Assembly: GCA_934502905.1 (NCBI GenBank)
Contig: CAKSVK010000176.1
Coordinates: 1 to 7,412, forward strand
DNA: 7,412 nucleotides
Reading direction: 5' to 3'
DNA from: an uncultured Chitinophagaceae bacterium
GTDB lineage: Bacteria; Bacteroidota; Bacteroidia; Chitinophagales; Chitinophagaceae
Positions 1 through 7,376 of the stretch are shown here, piece by piece. Positions within the stretch are counted from its first letter, which is position 1, and each line of letters opens with the position of its first letter. The notes beneath the pieces are model-generated. The model worked only from the letters and a program-made list of their open reading frames with translations. It ran no database searches and had not been told where the DNA came from. A program made the position numbers and the translations under genes.

Positions 1-1827
1 AGAAAGAACCGTCCAGCCTGTAGCCGGTTGCGAAGTATGTGAAAAAGGATAATTGGCACTTTGTCCTGCATTTTGCATAAGCTGCTTAAAGCTAAAAGAG
101 CTTACATACAACCCCCTTATAACAGGCCTGTCATGCTGATCATAAAGAATAACATTCCACTTATTTACATCCGGCTGCCTTTGCTTGCCATCCTGGGTCA
201 TTACCAAACGACCAGACTCATCGTATACCAGATATTGAGCTTCATTTTGGACAATGCCGGGTTTTTTCTTCATAATCAGCTGATCCCGCCTATCGTATTC
301 ATAACTGTAACAGCCGGCGTCTACCAACGATAAGGAAAGACTCCACCCATTTTGCACAAGCTCCTGGGTGGCTTGCGGGGTGATAATGCAACGTAGCCGC
401 CCAGACAGATCATATATATAATAGGTAGACAACCACCCGCCATATCCCTGTCCCGCTCCGGTATCTTCATAACCCATTAGCTGCACTTTCTTCAGTATGA
501 GCCTGCCGTTTTTATCCTTAAATTCAATGACCTGCTTATCCCCTTCGTCATATATAATCGTCTTATACAGATCACCGGGAGCATATGCTCCTGCTGTCTG
601 GTACGAGATCGCCCAATCGCCTTCTTCGGCTCCATCAAGCACGATCCATTTTTTAACATCATCCACAGCAGTATTGCTGAGATACCTTATCCGCCGGTTA
701 CGCTTACCTGACTCCGTGGGACTATCGTGACTGCCCATCCAACCGACTCCCGGGCGATATACATTGTCTGTCCTGTTTAAAGGAGAAGCTTCATAAAATA
801 CCGCACCGAAAGCCCAGGGAAGATCATCGGGACCGGCATTTGTCTCGCCCTGCTGACCAGACAGCAGGTTGTTGTAGAACGTCGCATGATCGGTAAGCGG
901 CGTCAGCTTAAAGCTGCCATCACTTTGCGTGGAGCCGAAAGGCAAATAACGCCATTGCTCACGCCCCTGCGGATCATACACATTTACCGAGACAAGATCT
1001 GTTGCCGGGACGCCCGTAGCATAGGCCCCTTGCTTTATGACATGTTGTAGCGAGCGCCCCAAGCCATCTGTGTATTGAGTGGATTGACGTACTTCGGCCA
1101 AACTTTTTCCAACTATCGCATTGGAATTTTGTTCCGGGACGCGGACATCCCATACACGTACATAATTTACTTTTGAAGCGGAACTATATACAGGCCGGTC
1201 CGCCGCAGGCTCAGCCGCAGAATTATCATAAACAATAAAAGTAGTAGGGATATTCTCCCCAGGGTCGTCGGGAATAAGATTATTATTGGGATCAGGATCA
1301 TCACCGTCGGTGGAGCGATCCTGGTACTTATAATTTGCCTCGCCATGCCCAAACACTGTAGCATTCAAATTATATGGCTTGTTAACAACAATATTACCGG
1401 CTGTAAAGCAAAGTCTTAATTTGAAATAATTATTGGAAGAATTTGGACCAGGTAAAATTGAAGCATTTGCATCCAGCATTTCCGGGACGGAAACCCCATC
1501 AAACCCGCTGTTGAGAACTACACCTGCAGGATTATCTAAAATTGATACCGAAATATTAGATATACTTTGTATAAAGGGTATAAGGCCAAGATTAACCTGG
1601 ACCTTGTTGAGGGAATAGTTGCGAAAGTTTTTAACCAATATATCATAACACAGGTCGTATGTACCGGGCACTCCGGCAGGAGTAGCAGAATGCAACTTCA
1701 AGGCTATTCCGACCTGAGTAGTATAGTCAATATTATAATTTCGTTCCTCAGCATATGCATGCAACGAATTGTGAAACGATATGCATAAAAACCATAAAGT
1801 GATCCACCTGATAACTGTTAAACGCAT
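1..1827 (-). CDS. DUF6443 / RHS-repeat surface protein with N-terminal DUF11-like domain (3' end cut by window edge)
   Basis: From ATG at 1827-1825 the minus strand stays open for 609 codons to base 1; the stop lies outside the window. Residues 1-26 look like a signal peptide (MRLTVIRWITLWFLCISF core, then HAYA before EE), so the product is exported. Residues about 35-192 are beta-rich and resemble a DUF11-type (conserved repeat) adhesin domain: a 'DILVKNFRNYSLNKVQVNL' strand pair and an Asp-rich end, 'STDGDDPDPNNN...PDDPGEN'. From about residue 219 comes a recognisable DUF6443 domain: 'NYVRVWDVRVPE', 'TQYTDGLGRSLQ', 'VYDPQGREQWRYLPF'. DUF6443 typically introduces Bacteroidota RHS proteins. 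YD-type repeats follow, such as 'YIYDLSGRLRCIITP', 'YEYDRRDQLIMKKKPG' and 'VYDESGRLVMTQDG'. The RHS core and any variable C-terminal domain would be encoded left of the window. It lies 30 bases after the preceding RHS-like gene, probably in the same operon. Family assignment is firm; function (surface adhesin or polymorphic toxin carrier) is inferred. Confidence 0.93.
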   Translation of the reverse strand, partial: MRLTVIRWITLWFLCISFHNSLHAYAEERNYNIDYTTQVGIALKLHSATPAGVPGTYDLCYDILVKNFRNYSLNKVQVNLGLIPFIQSISNISVSILDNPAGVVLNSGFDGVSVPEMLDANASILPGPNSSNNYFKLRLCFTAGNIVVNKPYNLNATVFGHGEANYKYQDRSTDGDDPDPNNNLIPDDPGENIPTTFIVYDNSAAEPAADRPVYSSASKVNYVRVWDVRVPEQNSNAIVGKSLAEVRQSTQYTDGLGRSLQHVIKQGAYATGVPATDLVSVNVYDPQGREQWRYLPFGSTQSDGSFKLTPLTDHATFYNNLLSGQQGETNAGPDDLPWAFGAVFYEASPLNRTDNVYRPGVGWMGSHDSPTESGKRNRRIRYLSNTAVDDVKKWIVLDGAEEGDWAISYQTAGAYAPGDLYKTIIYDEGDKQVIEFKDKNGRLILKKVQLMGYEDTGAGQGYGGWLSTYYIYDLSGRLRCIITPQATQELVQNGWSLSLSLVDAGCYSYEYDRRDQLIMKKKPGIVQNEAQYLVYDESGRLVMTQDGKQRQPDVNKWNVILYDQHDRPVIRGLYVSSFSFKQLMQNAGQSANYPFSHTSQPATGWTVLS

Positions 1828-1857
1828 GTTGATATTTTTTCTGATCAAAGCCGTTTA
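1828..1857 (-). other. 30-base junction between the two RHS-type genes
   Basis: This short AT-rich spacer separates the TAA stop of the 1314-residue gene (1860-1858) from the ATG at 1827. It contains a run of A residues on the coding strand and no G-rich ribosome binding site, as is common in Bacteroidota. A weak TTGAT/ATCAA inverted pair is present but is too short to act as a terminator. The spacing favours cotranscription. Confidence 0.6.
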
Positions 1858-4800
1858 TTATTCGTAATTATAGTTTATGGTCTCCGTGCCAAGCGTTGTA
1901 TTTGCCGGCAACATTGGAGATCCCGGGGCCAATTGCCACCACATTTCTCCCGACGCATAAATGGTAATGTTCCAGGTCCGGTTACCTGCTGTTGTCGTTA
2001 CTGTTGTAACAGTTTTATCAACAGAAGGCTTGCAACCACTGGAAATGACGCCTACCCGGATGGACTGCCCGCCATACAGGTCTACATCTATTGAAAAAAC
2101 GATATAGAAATATGCGAACGTTGCATTATTGACAATACTATTAACCAGTATCTTGATTCGACTATCACCTGAACTAATTGTACAGTTTGCAAGGCATGCT
2201 CCCAAGACGTTTGCCTGTTGTTGTCCATATTCTTCTGCAAGCTGATTGGCATGAGCCTGAGATAAGGTAGACACAAACTGGTTTTCCGGAACATCTACGT
2301 AAACCGAGGTGCCTCTGTATCCGAAAGCACAATCATTCTTGATATAAGGTTTACTTTTATCAACGCTATAGTAATCAATACAACTTTCAGGCTGACCCGG
2401 ATAATTATAGCAGATCTTTCTAACAATCTTTTTGTCATGATCCCGTACCAATACCAATCTTCCGAAATTATCATATTCATTAAACTGCAGTCTTCCGTTA
2501 GCATCACTTTGGCTGGTTGCACCCATCAACGGATCATACGTGTAACTTATCATTGCTGCAGCAAACGGATACAGCCTGACCTCATCAATCAAGCCCGAAC
2601 CGGCAAGCACTATATTACTTACGCCCGTTATTTTGTGCTCATAATACTTCCAGCCGTTCGCTTCACTGCTTACCACCGGAAACCCGGTTTCGGTTCCTGA
2701 GATTGCCAGAGCTGTCAGGTTTGAAGGCCGCCAGTAAGAAACAATATACGTTTTAGCATTATCAACTACCTTTACAATGCTGCCCGAAGAGAGGTTATAG
2801 ACCTTTTTCCCGGTAATGGCGTCCGCATGCTCAACCGGGCTTCCACTAAACGTCCAGTTACCTTTTCCGTCGGCCTCAAAAGAGGTATAGGCTATCTGAT
2901 CAAAGCCTGCGTTCGTTACTTCCGCGACTGGTAAGCTGCCATTGTAATCAAATATCCTGCTACTGGATTTGTTATGTAATGTTTGCTGTACAAGATTTCC
3001 CTCATTATCATACACGTAAAAACTGATACCCAAGAAGCCGCGTAAAGAACTTGTTACTAAGGGATTTAATACAGGTGGGGAATCAGCATAGCTCCCGGTT
3101 TTCGGATAGACCTCCTCTTTTATAAAAACATGCTCGGGCTTTATCGCGCCGTTAGACAGGGTCGTATATTTTGTCACTGCTGTTTTGGTCGTTTTCCGTG
3201 GCCCCGATATGGCATCTTCTTTTAACCAGGATGCTGTTACAATGGGGAACGCATACATGTTCGCCTCCCTCATATTAGTGATGTAGGCATATTCATTAGG
3301 AAATGCATAATCCTGCGGATAATAATAAGTTACCCCTTCAGATCCTCCCAGGCTATTGAGTTTTTCAACGGTACGCACCTGCAGGTCATCGGTATAAGTA
3401 TATTGGGTCGTTTCTACAACATCAGCCCCGCCGGGATTAAAAGTTGTTTCTTTGGTCTCCAGTAGCTTTACATGACCGCTGACAGGATAATAGGATTCGC
3501 TGGTTACAAAGTCTGAACCTGCCGTTGTAGGCATATTTGACCACTTTTCATAAATCGATCTTGTCACTTCCCATTTTACAGAAAGATGATTGGGGTTATT
3601 GTTTGTATTTACTACAGGCAGGTAGGTATTCTCTACCTTACGGATCAAATTTCCTTCCTGATCCTTCCATGAAGTAACTTTTGGAAGTCCATACAGCCAA
3701 TATGCCGCCCTGGGTCTGGCACTGAAAGGAAATCCATAAGTGGGGGCAAGCAGGGGATAGAAAGAAGGAGAAGTAAATTCATATACAACAGAACCATTAT
3801 CTTTTTCAAGCACTTCAACCCGTTCGTACTGAAAAGGTAAAGGGTTTCGTTGTATCATATTTACGTTGGACCAGACCTGGTACGTATAATCTTTATAATC
3901 TTCTGCGAAAAATTCAATTAAAATTGAGACAAAAAACATTATAATGATGGAATAAGGATCTAGTCCACCGGTCGAGATATAAGTAATTCCCAATTGTCCG
4001 ATTGCTTTTCCAAAATCAGCTTTATATAAAATGTAACTCTCTGTTGAAAGTTTGCCAGGCCTTTGTCCTGCACCTTTCCAAACTCTTATATCTTTTGTAT
4101 GCGCCGAAATAGCGGATTCAAATCCCCAAAAGGAAGATTTGCCGTTCTCCAGTACATATCGATATTCCTTTATGATATCGTTATCATGGGAAATACCATC
4201 GTAAAGAATTGTTTTTTCTACCTTTACCCCCCCGGCTAACCTTTGAGTACCGGTAAAAGGAGCATTTTCTGCTATATTATTCGAATAATGATACTCCAAA
4301 AAGCCCCCTTCAGGATAATAAATTCTCTTTATCATTCCCAGCATGGCAAACCCTGAGCCTAGAAAATTCATCTTGGCATTTTGCCAGGTTCCATTTTCAT
4401 CTTCCATGTAAAAGGCTTCGTTGGAATATCCTAAAAAATCAGCAGAATATGTAAACCTTGCGGGTACACCCCTTTGATAATATTGATCACCTTCGTCGTA
4501 ATATGGGTTTATAAAGTGATATTCAAAAACATGAGGAGAAAGATTCAATCCATATTTGTCCACTCTGGCAATAGATTTAAGGCATAGCCTTGCATATCTC
4601 TTTTCCTGCTGCAAAAAGGAATAAGTGACAGGCTTGATTTCTTTCTTAAAAAAATATCCGTACTCCAAATTATATCGGTATTTAAACAACTCATTTTGAT
4701 AAATAGAGATATTTTCTAAAGGGTAATCATCTTTATGGTCGACCCTTTCTGTACCTGAATAGTTGAATTGCACCTTTTGATTATCCGGTGTAACTATAAA

Positions 4801-5802
4801 GTTTATTTTCTTTACGACGGCTTTAGTCCTCTGAACCGTTTGGGTATATTGTGCCGTTCCGCCCGGAGGTTTTTGCTCTGTAGCTATTTTTTCCCCAAAA
4901 AAATCAACTTCATGAGAAGTATAGTTAAATACGATTTTTTTATTGGTCAATGGATTTTTGATTTCAGAAAGAAACCATTTACTTATCACTTTCGTCGGCT
5001 GATTTTCTACAAACGTCGTCATTACACCTGCGCTATAAGCGTCTATCTCTATATTATATTCAGAAATTAAATTTTCATTAATTTCCTTTTCGTCGAAAAT
5101 ATATTCTATGCCATTTTCGTCAGTAATTTTGAACTTACTGATTCTGGTCCTAATTTTTTGATTCGTCATATCAAGCTCGTTAAATTCGATCTTCAACTTA
5201 CTATCCTCAATCAATAAGATTGATTTGTCTTTACCGATCATGAATTTGCCAGTCCGCCCTCCAAAATGAAAAACAAAGACATCCTGTTCCCTGTCCTCAG
5301 AATTTGGTTTATACCTATATGGGACGATATTATCAGGAAACATGGGATGGTAAGCTACTTTATCTGTAACAGATGTTTGTGGAGATACATTTGTATATAA
5401 ATAGCCATTAGGATAATATTGATTTATGTATACGTTAAATGGCACCGCATCATAAACCGGCACGTCTGTTCTATCAGGGAGACTAAAAGTTGTATTTAAA
5501 TCAACAAATTTCTGATCATCAGGCTCTCCATTTTGAATACGGGTTATTACGCCACCAACAGAAAGTGCCCAACCTGTGCCTACACTTGTTGCTACGTCAT
5601 TAACTTTTATACCGTTTCCACCAATATACATAAGGCTTACCGAAGCCGACAGGCTGTTTTTACTATCACTGTATGTATACAAAGGAATGTTTATTTCCGG
5701 AGCGCCTGTTTGAAGTCTCACTTGAGCAAGGCTTTGTTTAACGAAGAAGCAGCTTGTCCATAACAGCAGAAATAATTTTGCAATTCTTGAAATAATGCTC
5801 AT
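1858..5802 (-). CDS. Large exported RHS-like protein with SpvB/TcB-like N-terminus, jelly-roll insert, YD repeats and DUF5977
   Basis: The product has 1314 residues from ATG at 5802-5800. A longer reading would need a TTG at 5811, but the ATG directly precedes a good signal peptide (residues 1-26, core 'LFLLLW', ending 'QSLA' before Q27). Residues 33-88 carry 'GAPEINIPLYTY', 'GGNGIKVNDVATSVGTGWAL' and 'GGVITR'. This matches Bacteroidota RHS proteins and resembles the SIPL...GNG...GWSL...ISR pattern of SpvB/TcB N-termini. A long beta-rich body follows. Residues about 967-1077 look like a jelly-roll, carbohydrate-binding-like insert ('SFEADGKGNWTFSG', 'VSYWRP', 'IDEVRLYP'). About 1080-1130 holds YD repeats ('YTYDPLMGATSQSDANGR', 'EYDNFGRL'). 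About 1150-1203 is DUF5977 ('NDCAFGYRG', 'VPENQFVSTLSQAHANQLA', 'GAC'). A Cys-containing beta-rich tail of about 110 residues ends the protein. No nuclease, protease or ADP-ribosyltransferase motif is visible, so I see no toxin domain. A hydrophobic run at residues 617-632 is unusual. The likely role is a secreted or surface shell or adhesin component, by inference. Confidence 0.93.
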   Translation of the reverse strand: MSIISRIAKLFLLLWTSCFFVKQSLAQVRLQTGAPEINIPLYTYSDSKNSLSASVSLMYIGGNGIKVNDVATSVGTGWALSVGGVITRIQNGEPDDQKFVDLNTTFSLPDRTDVPVYDAVPFNVYINQYYPNGYLYTNVSPQTSVTDKVAYHPMFPDNIVPYRYKPNSEDREQDVFVFHFGGRTGKFMIGKDKSILLIEDSKLKIEFNELDMTNQKIRTRISKFKITDENGIEYIFDEKEINENLISEYNIEIDAYSAGVMTTFVENQPTKVISKWFLSEIKNPLTNKKIVFNYTSHEVDFFGEKIATEQKPPGGTAQYTQTVQRTKAVVKKINFIVTPDNQKVQFNYSGTERVDHKDDYPLENISIYQNELFKYRYNLEYGYFFKKEIKPVTYSFLQQEKRYARLCLKSIARVDKYGLNLSPHVFEYHFINPYYDEGDQYYQRGVPARFTYSADFLGYSNEAFYMEDENGTWQNAKMNFLGSGFAMLGMIKRIYYPEGGFLEYHYSNNIAENAPFTGTQRLAGGVKVEKTILYDGISHDNDIIKEYRYVLENGKSSFWGFESAISAHTKDIRVWKGAGQRPGKLSTESYILYKADFGKAIGQLGITYISTGGLDPYSIIIMFFVSILIEFFAEDYKDYTYQVWSNVNMIQRNPLPFQYERVEVLEKDNGSVVYEFTSPSFYPLLAPTYGFPFSARPRAAYWLYGLPKVTSWKDQEGNLIRKVENTYLPVVNTNNNPNHLSVKWEVTRSIYEKWSNMPTTAGSDFVTSESYYPVSGHVKLLETKETTFNPGGADVVETTQYTYTDDLQVRTVEKLNSLGGSEGVTYYYPQDYAFPNEYAYITNMREANMYAFPIVTASWLKEDAISGPRKTTKTAVTKYTTLSNGAIKPEHVFIKEEVYPKTGSYADSPPVLNPLVTSSLRGFLGISFYVYDNEGNLVQQTLHNKSSSRIFDYNGSLPVAEVTNAGFDQIAYTSFEADGKGNWTFSGSPVEHADAITGKKVYNLSSGSIVKVVDNAKTYIVSYWRPSNLTALAISGTETGFPVVSSEANGWKYYEHKITGVSNIVLAGSGLIDEVRLYPFAAAMISYTYDPLMGATSQSDANGRLQFNEYDNFGRLVLVRDHDKKIVRKICYNYPGQPESCIDYYSVDKSKPYIKNDCAFGYRGTSVYVDVPENQFVSTLSQAHANQLAEEYGQQQANVLGACLANCTISSGDSRIKILVNSIVNNATFAYFYIVFSIDVDLYGGQSIRVGVISSGCKPSVDKTVTTVTTTAGNRTWNITIYASGEMWWQLAPGSPMLPANTTLGTETINYNYE

Positions 5803-5852
5803 AGTTATCAATTATTATTCTTCATCTTACCAATAAATCATCCACCTTCCCC
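5803..5852 (-). other. 50-base junction between the beta-barrel gene and the large RHS gene
   Basis: This spacer lies between the TGA stop at 5855-5853 and the ATG at 5802-5800. On the coding strand it starts G-rich (GGGGAAGGTGG) and becomes AT-rich near the start codon (GAATAATAATTGATAACT). An in-frame TTG at 5811-5809 gives a three-codon longer reading that I reject as the start. The G-rich part is about 40 bases from the ATG, too far for a Shine-Dalgarno site. I see no hairpin with a T-run and no Bacteroidota-type TAnnTTTG promoter, so readthrough is likely. Confidence 0.55.
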
Positions 5853-7376
5853 TCACAACCCATACCCCACCCGCCACACCAGCGCAGGTGTACGCGGTAT
5901 TTGTTGCTTATATAAAAAATCATAGAGTAATTGCATATTACCCTCCACCTTGCGTCCCTTCTTCACAGGTGAGCTCATGCTGAACTTTTTCGTCAGCCCT
6001 GCCAGGGCGCTCTTGCTCCAGTGGTTATAATTCTTGAATACGGTAAGGCTCGCAATGGGGCGGTTGTAATTCAACTCGGCTCCTGCAGTAAACCACAGGC
6101 TGGACATAAAGCGGCTCCCGGTTTTAAAAAGATCAGGCGCTTTCCAATCAAAATAGGAGCGAAAGCCACCGCCCTGGTTGCTCAGCCGGATCTTCTGCCA
6201 GCTGTCGCCCCAACCCATCCTGCCTGCCAGCCCGATGCCTGCCACTGCCTTGTCGGAGAATTTGTAACCGATGTTGATGGAAATATCCGTGCGGACCGGG
6301 TAATACTGGTTTGAGCGTTGCGTCTGGAAATTGCTGGTAAAGTCCAGGCGTTGCAGAAAGGATTTTGTCTTTTGATGATTCGGTTTGAAGTCGGGCATCG
6401 GCATATCACTGCTGCCGCCTCCTTTGATCCCCAGCTTGTCCAGCTGGTCTTTCAGCTTGTCCAGCTCGCCCTGTGCCTGCAACATCTGCTGTTGCAGGTA
6501 TTGGGTAGGATCATTACTGCCTGTTCCTCCTGCCGGCAGGCGCTGCAGCAGCCCCTGCTGCACATCCGCCCTTGTTTGCAAACCCGCCAGCGCCTGCGGG
6601 GTACCATAGTTCTCCGGTGTGGGGAACAGGGAAGCCAAAAGTGAATTCTTTTGCATGAAGGATTGAAAAGCGGGGACGGCCCGTAATACTTCCAGCGCTT
6701 TTCTCACCAGCTTGTCCGGATCGTTGAGCGCTTCCTTATATTCCCGCACCTGCTGACCATAGTAAAATGCCTGCTGTTGGTACTTACCGAAGTATTTGCT
6801 GACATCTTTCGGCAGGTTGGTATAGCTGCCGAGCAGCTCTTTTAAAGCTGCCTGCCTTTGATGAATTACCTGTTGAATATTGGAGGCTTCAGATAACTTG
6901 TGCTGCAGCTTGTTGACCTGTTGCAGGCTGCTGCCTAACTGTTGTTGGATGTCTTTTGATCGGGAGACCAGGTTCTTTGCGTCTTTCAGGAAACCCAGCA
7001 TTCCCTGCAGGGAATCGAGGGAGGCGATATACTCCCCGGAAAGCAGCTTTTCTGTTTGGGTGTCTGCTTCCAACAAGCCTTTGGAGAGCCTTTCATAGGT
7101 TGCCTTTCCGGACTGCAGCATAACAGCCGCGGCGCCTGAATCTGTTTTGGATAAAGCCTTCAGCAGCTTTTCTTCCTGCTTCGCAAAGTCTCTGAGATAT
7201 TTTTCTGATTGACGGGTGAGCTTTTTATCGAGGGAACCGATGTTTTGATGGATCGAAGTCTCCAGTCCTTTGGGAACCTGCACCAGGGAATCGACCGGCA
7301 ACAGCTCCTGGCTGAGCAACGGTGGTGCAGCAATGATAGCAATAAGGCATAACAATGCCCTTAGGTGTAAGGTCAT
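5853..7376 (-). CDS. Exported coiled-coil protein with C-terminal outer-membrane beta-barrel-like domain, unnamed family
   Basis: The product has 507 residues from ATG at 7376-7374. Residues 1-22 form a signal peptide (hydrophobic core 'ALLCLIAIIAAPPLLS' before Q23). Cys10 lies inside the core, so this is not a lipoprotein. Residues about 35-270 are highly charged, Gln/Leu/Lys-rich and probably helical, with coiled-coil character. A Gly/Asn/Gln linker leads to a heptad segment, 'ELDKLKDQLDKL', from about residue 302, then a flexible 'GGGSSDMPMPDF' stretch. From about residue 335 to the end (some 170 residues) amphipathic beta strands alternate with polar turns: 'RTDISINIGYKF', 'AVAGIGLAGRMGW', 'SLWFTAGAELNYN', 'SALAGLTKKFSM' and 'ALVWRVGYGL'. 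This length and pattern fit an eight-stranded outer-membrane barrel. I do not recognise a named family. As first gene of the apparent operon, it may anchor or help export the RHS proteins encoded after it; this is inference. The C-terminus ends in Gly-Leu rather than the aromatic residue typical of many barrels, which lowers confidence in the barrel call but not in the gene. Confidence 0.9.
   Translation of the reverse strand: MTLHLRALLCLIAIIAAPPLLSQELLPVDSLVQVPKGLETSIHQNIGSLDKKLTRQSEKYLRDFAKQEEKLLKALSKTDSGAAAVMLQSGKATYERLSKGLLEADTQTEKLLSGEYIASLDSLQGMLGFLKDAKNLVSRSKDIQQQLGSSLQQVNKLQHKLSEASNIQQVIHQRQAALKELLGSYTNLPKDVSKYFGKYQQQAFYYGQQVREYKEALNDPDKLVRKALEVLRAVPAFQSFMQKNSLLASLFPTPENYGTPQALAGLQTRADVQQGLLQRLPAGGTGSNDPTQYLQQQMLQAQGELDKLKDQLDKLGIKGGGSSDMPMPDFKPNHQKTKSFLQRLDFTSNFQTQRSNQYYPVRTDISINIGYKFSDKAVAGIGLAGRMGWGDSWQKIRLSNQGGGFRSYFDWKAPDLFKTGSRFMSSLWFTAGAELNYNRPIASLTVFKNYNHWSKSALAGLTKKFSMSSPVKKGRKVEGNMQLLYDFLYKQQIPRTPALVWRVGYGL
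6432..6466 (-). repeat. 14-base direct repeat at 21-base period (coiled-coil heptad)
   Basis: The 14-mer cagcttgtccagct occurs at 6432-6445 and again at 6453-6466 on the plus strand, exactly 21 bases apart. On the coding strand both copies encode LDKL within 'ELDKLKDQLDKL', so the DNA repeat equals one protein heptad. It is best explained by coiled-coil structure or a local heptad duplication, not by a regulatory or mobile element. Confidence 0.8.

Noticed and set aside
1167..1364. Minus-strand 65-codon open frame with a hydrophobic translation
   Set aside because: It is an alternative frame within the DUF11/DUF6443 gene. Its hydrophobic look comes from the AT-rich codons of the real frame read out of phase.
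1828..1857. Possible terminator between the two RHS genes
   Set aside because: The only inverted pair is five bases with AT-rich arms and has no following T-tract on the coding strand.
4768..5070. Plus-strand 100-codon open frame
   Set aside because: It is antisense to the large RHS gene in its AT-rich part. The translation is a Phe/Tyr/Ile-rich shadow with no recognisable family.
5749..5802. Lipoprotein signal around Cys18 of the large RHS protein
   Set aside because: The residues before the Cys are Trp-Thr-Ser, with Trp at the -3 position where a lipobox needs Leu or similar. A better signal peptidase I site (SLA before Gln) follows eight residues later.
6529..6540. Perfect 12-base palindrome cctgccggcagg
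   Set aside because: It falls in the coding sequence for a Pro-Ala-Gly-Gly linker and occurs once in the window. It has no T-run or flanking repeat to suggest a terminator, operator or mobile-element end.
6021..6644. Two long plus-strand open frames (97 and 108 codons) opposite the coiled-coil/barrel gene
   Set aside because: They lie antisense within a well-supported gene in a GC-rich stretch where stops are rare. Their translations are Cys/Leu/Gln-rich without domain features, and they have no leader of their own.
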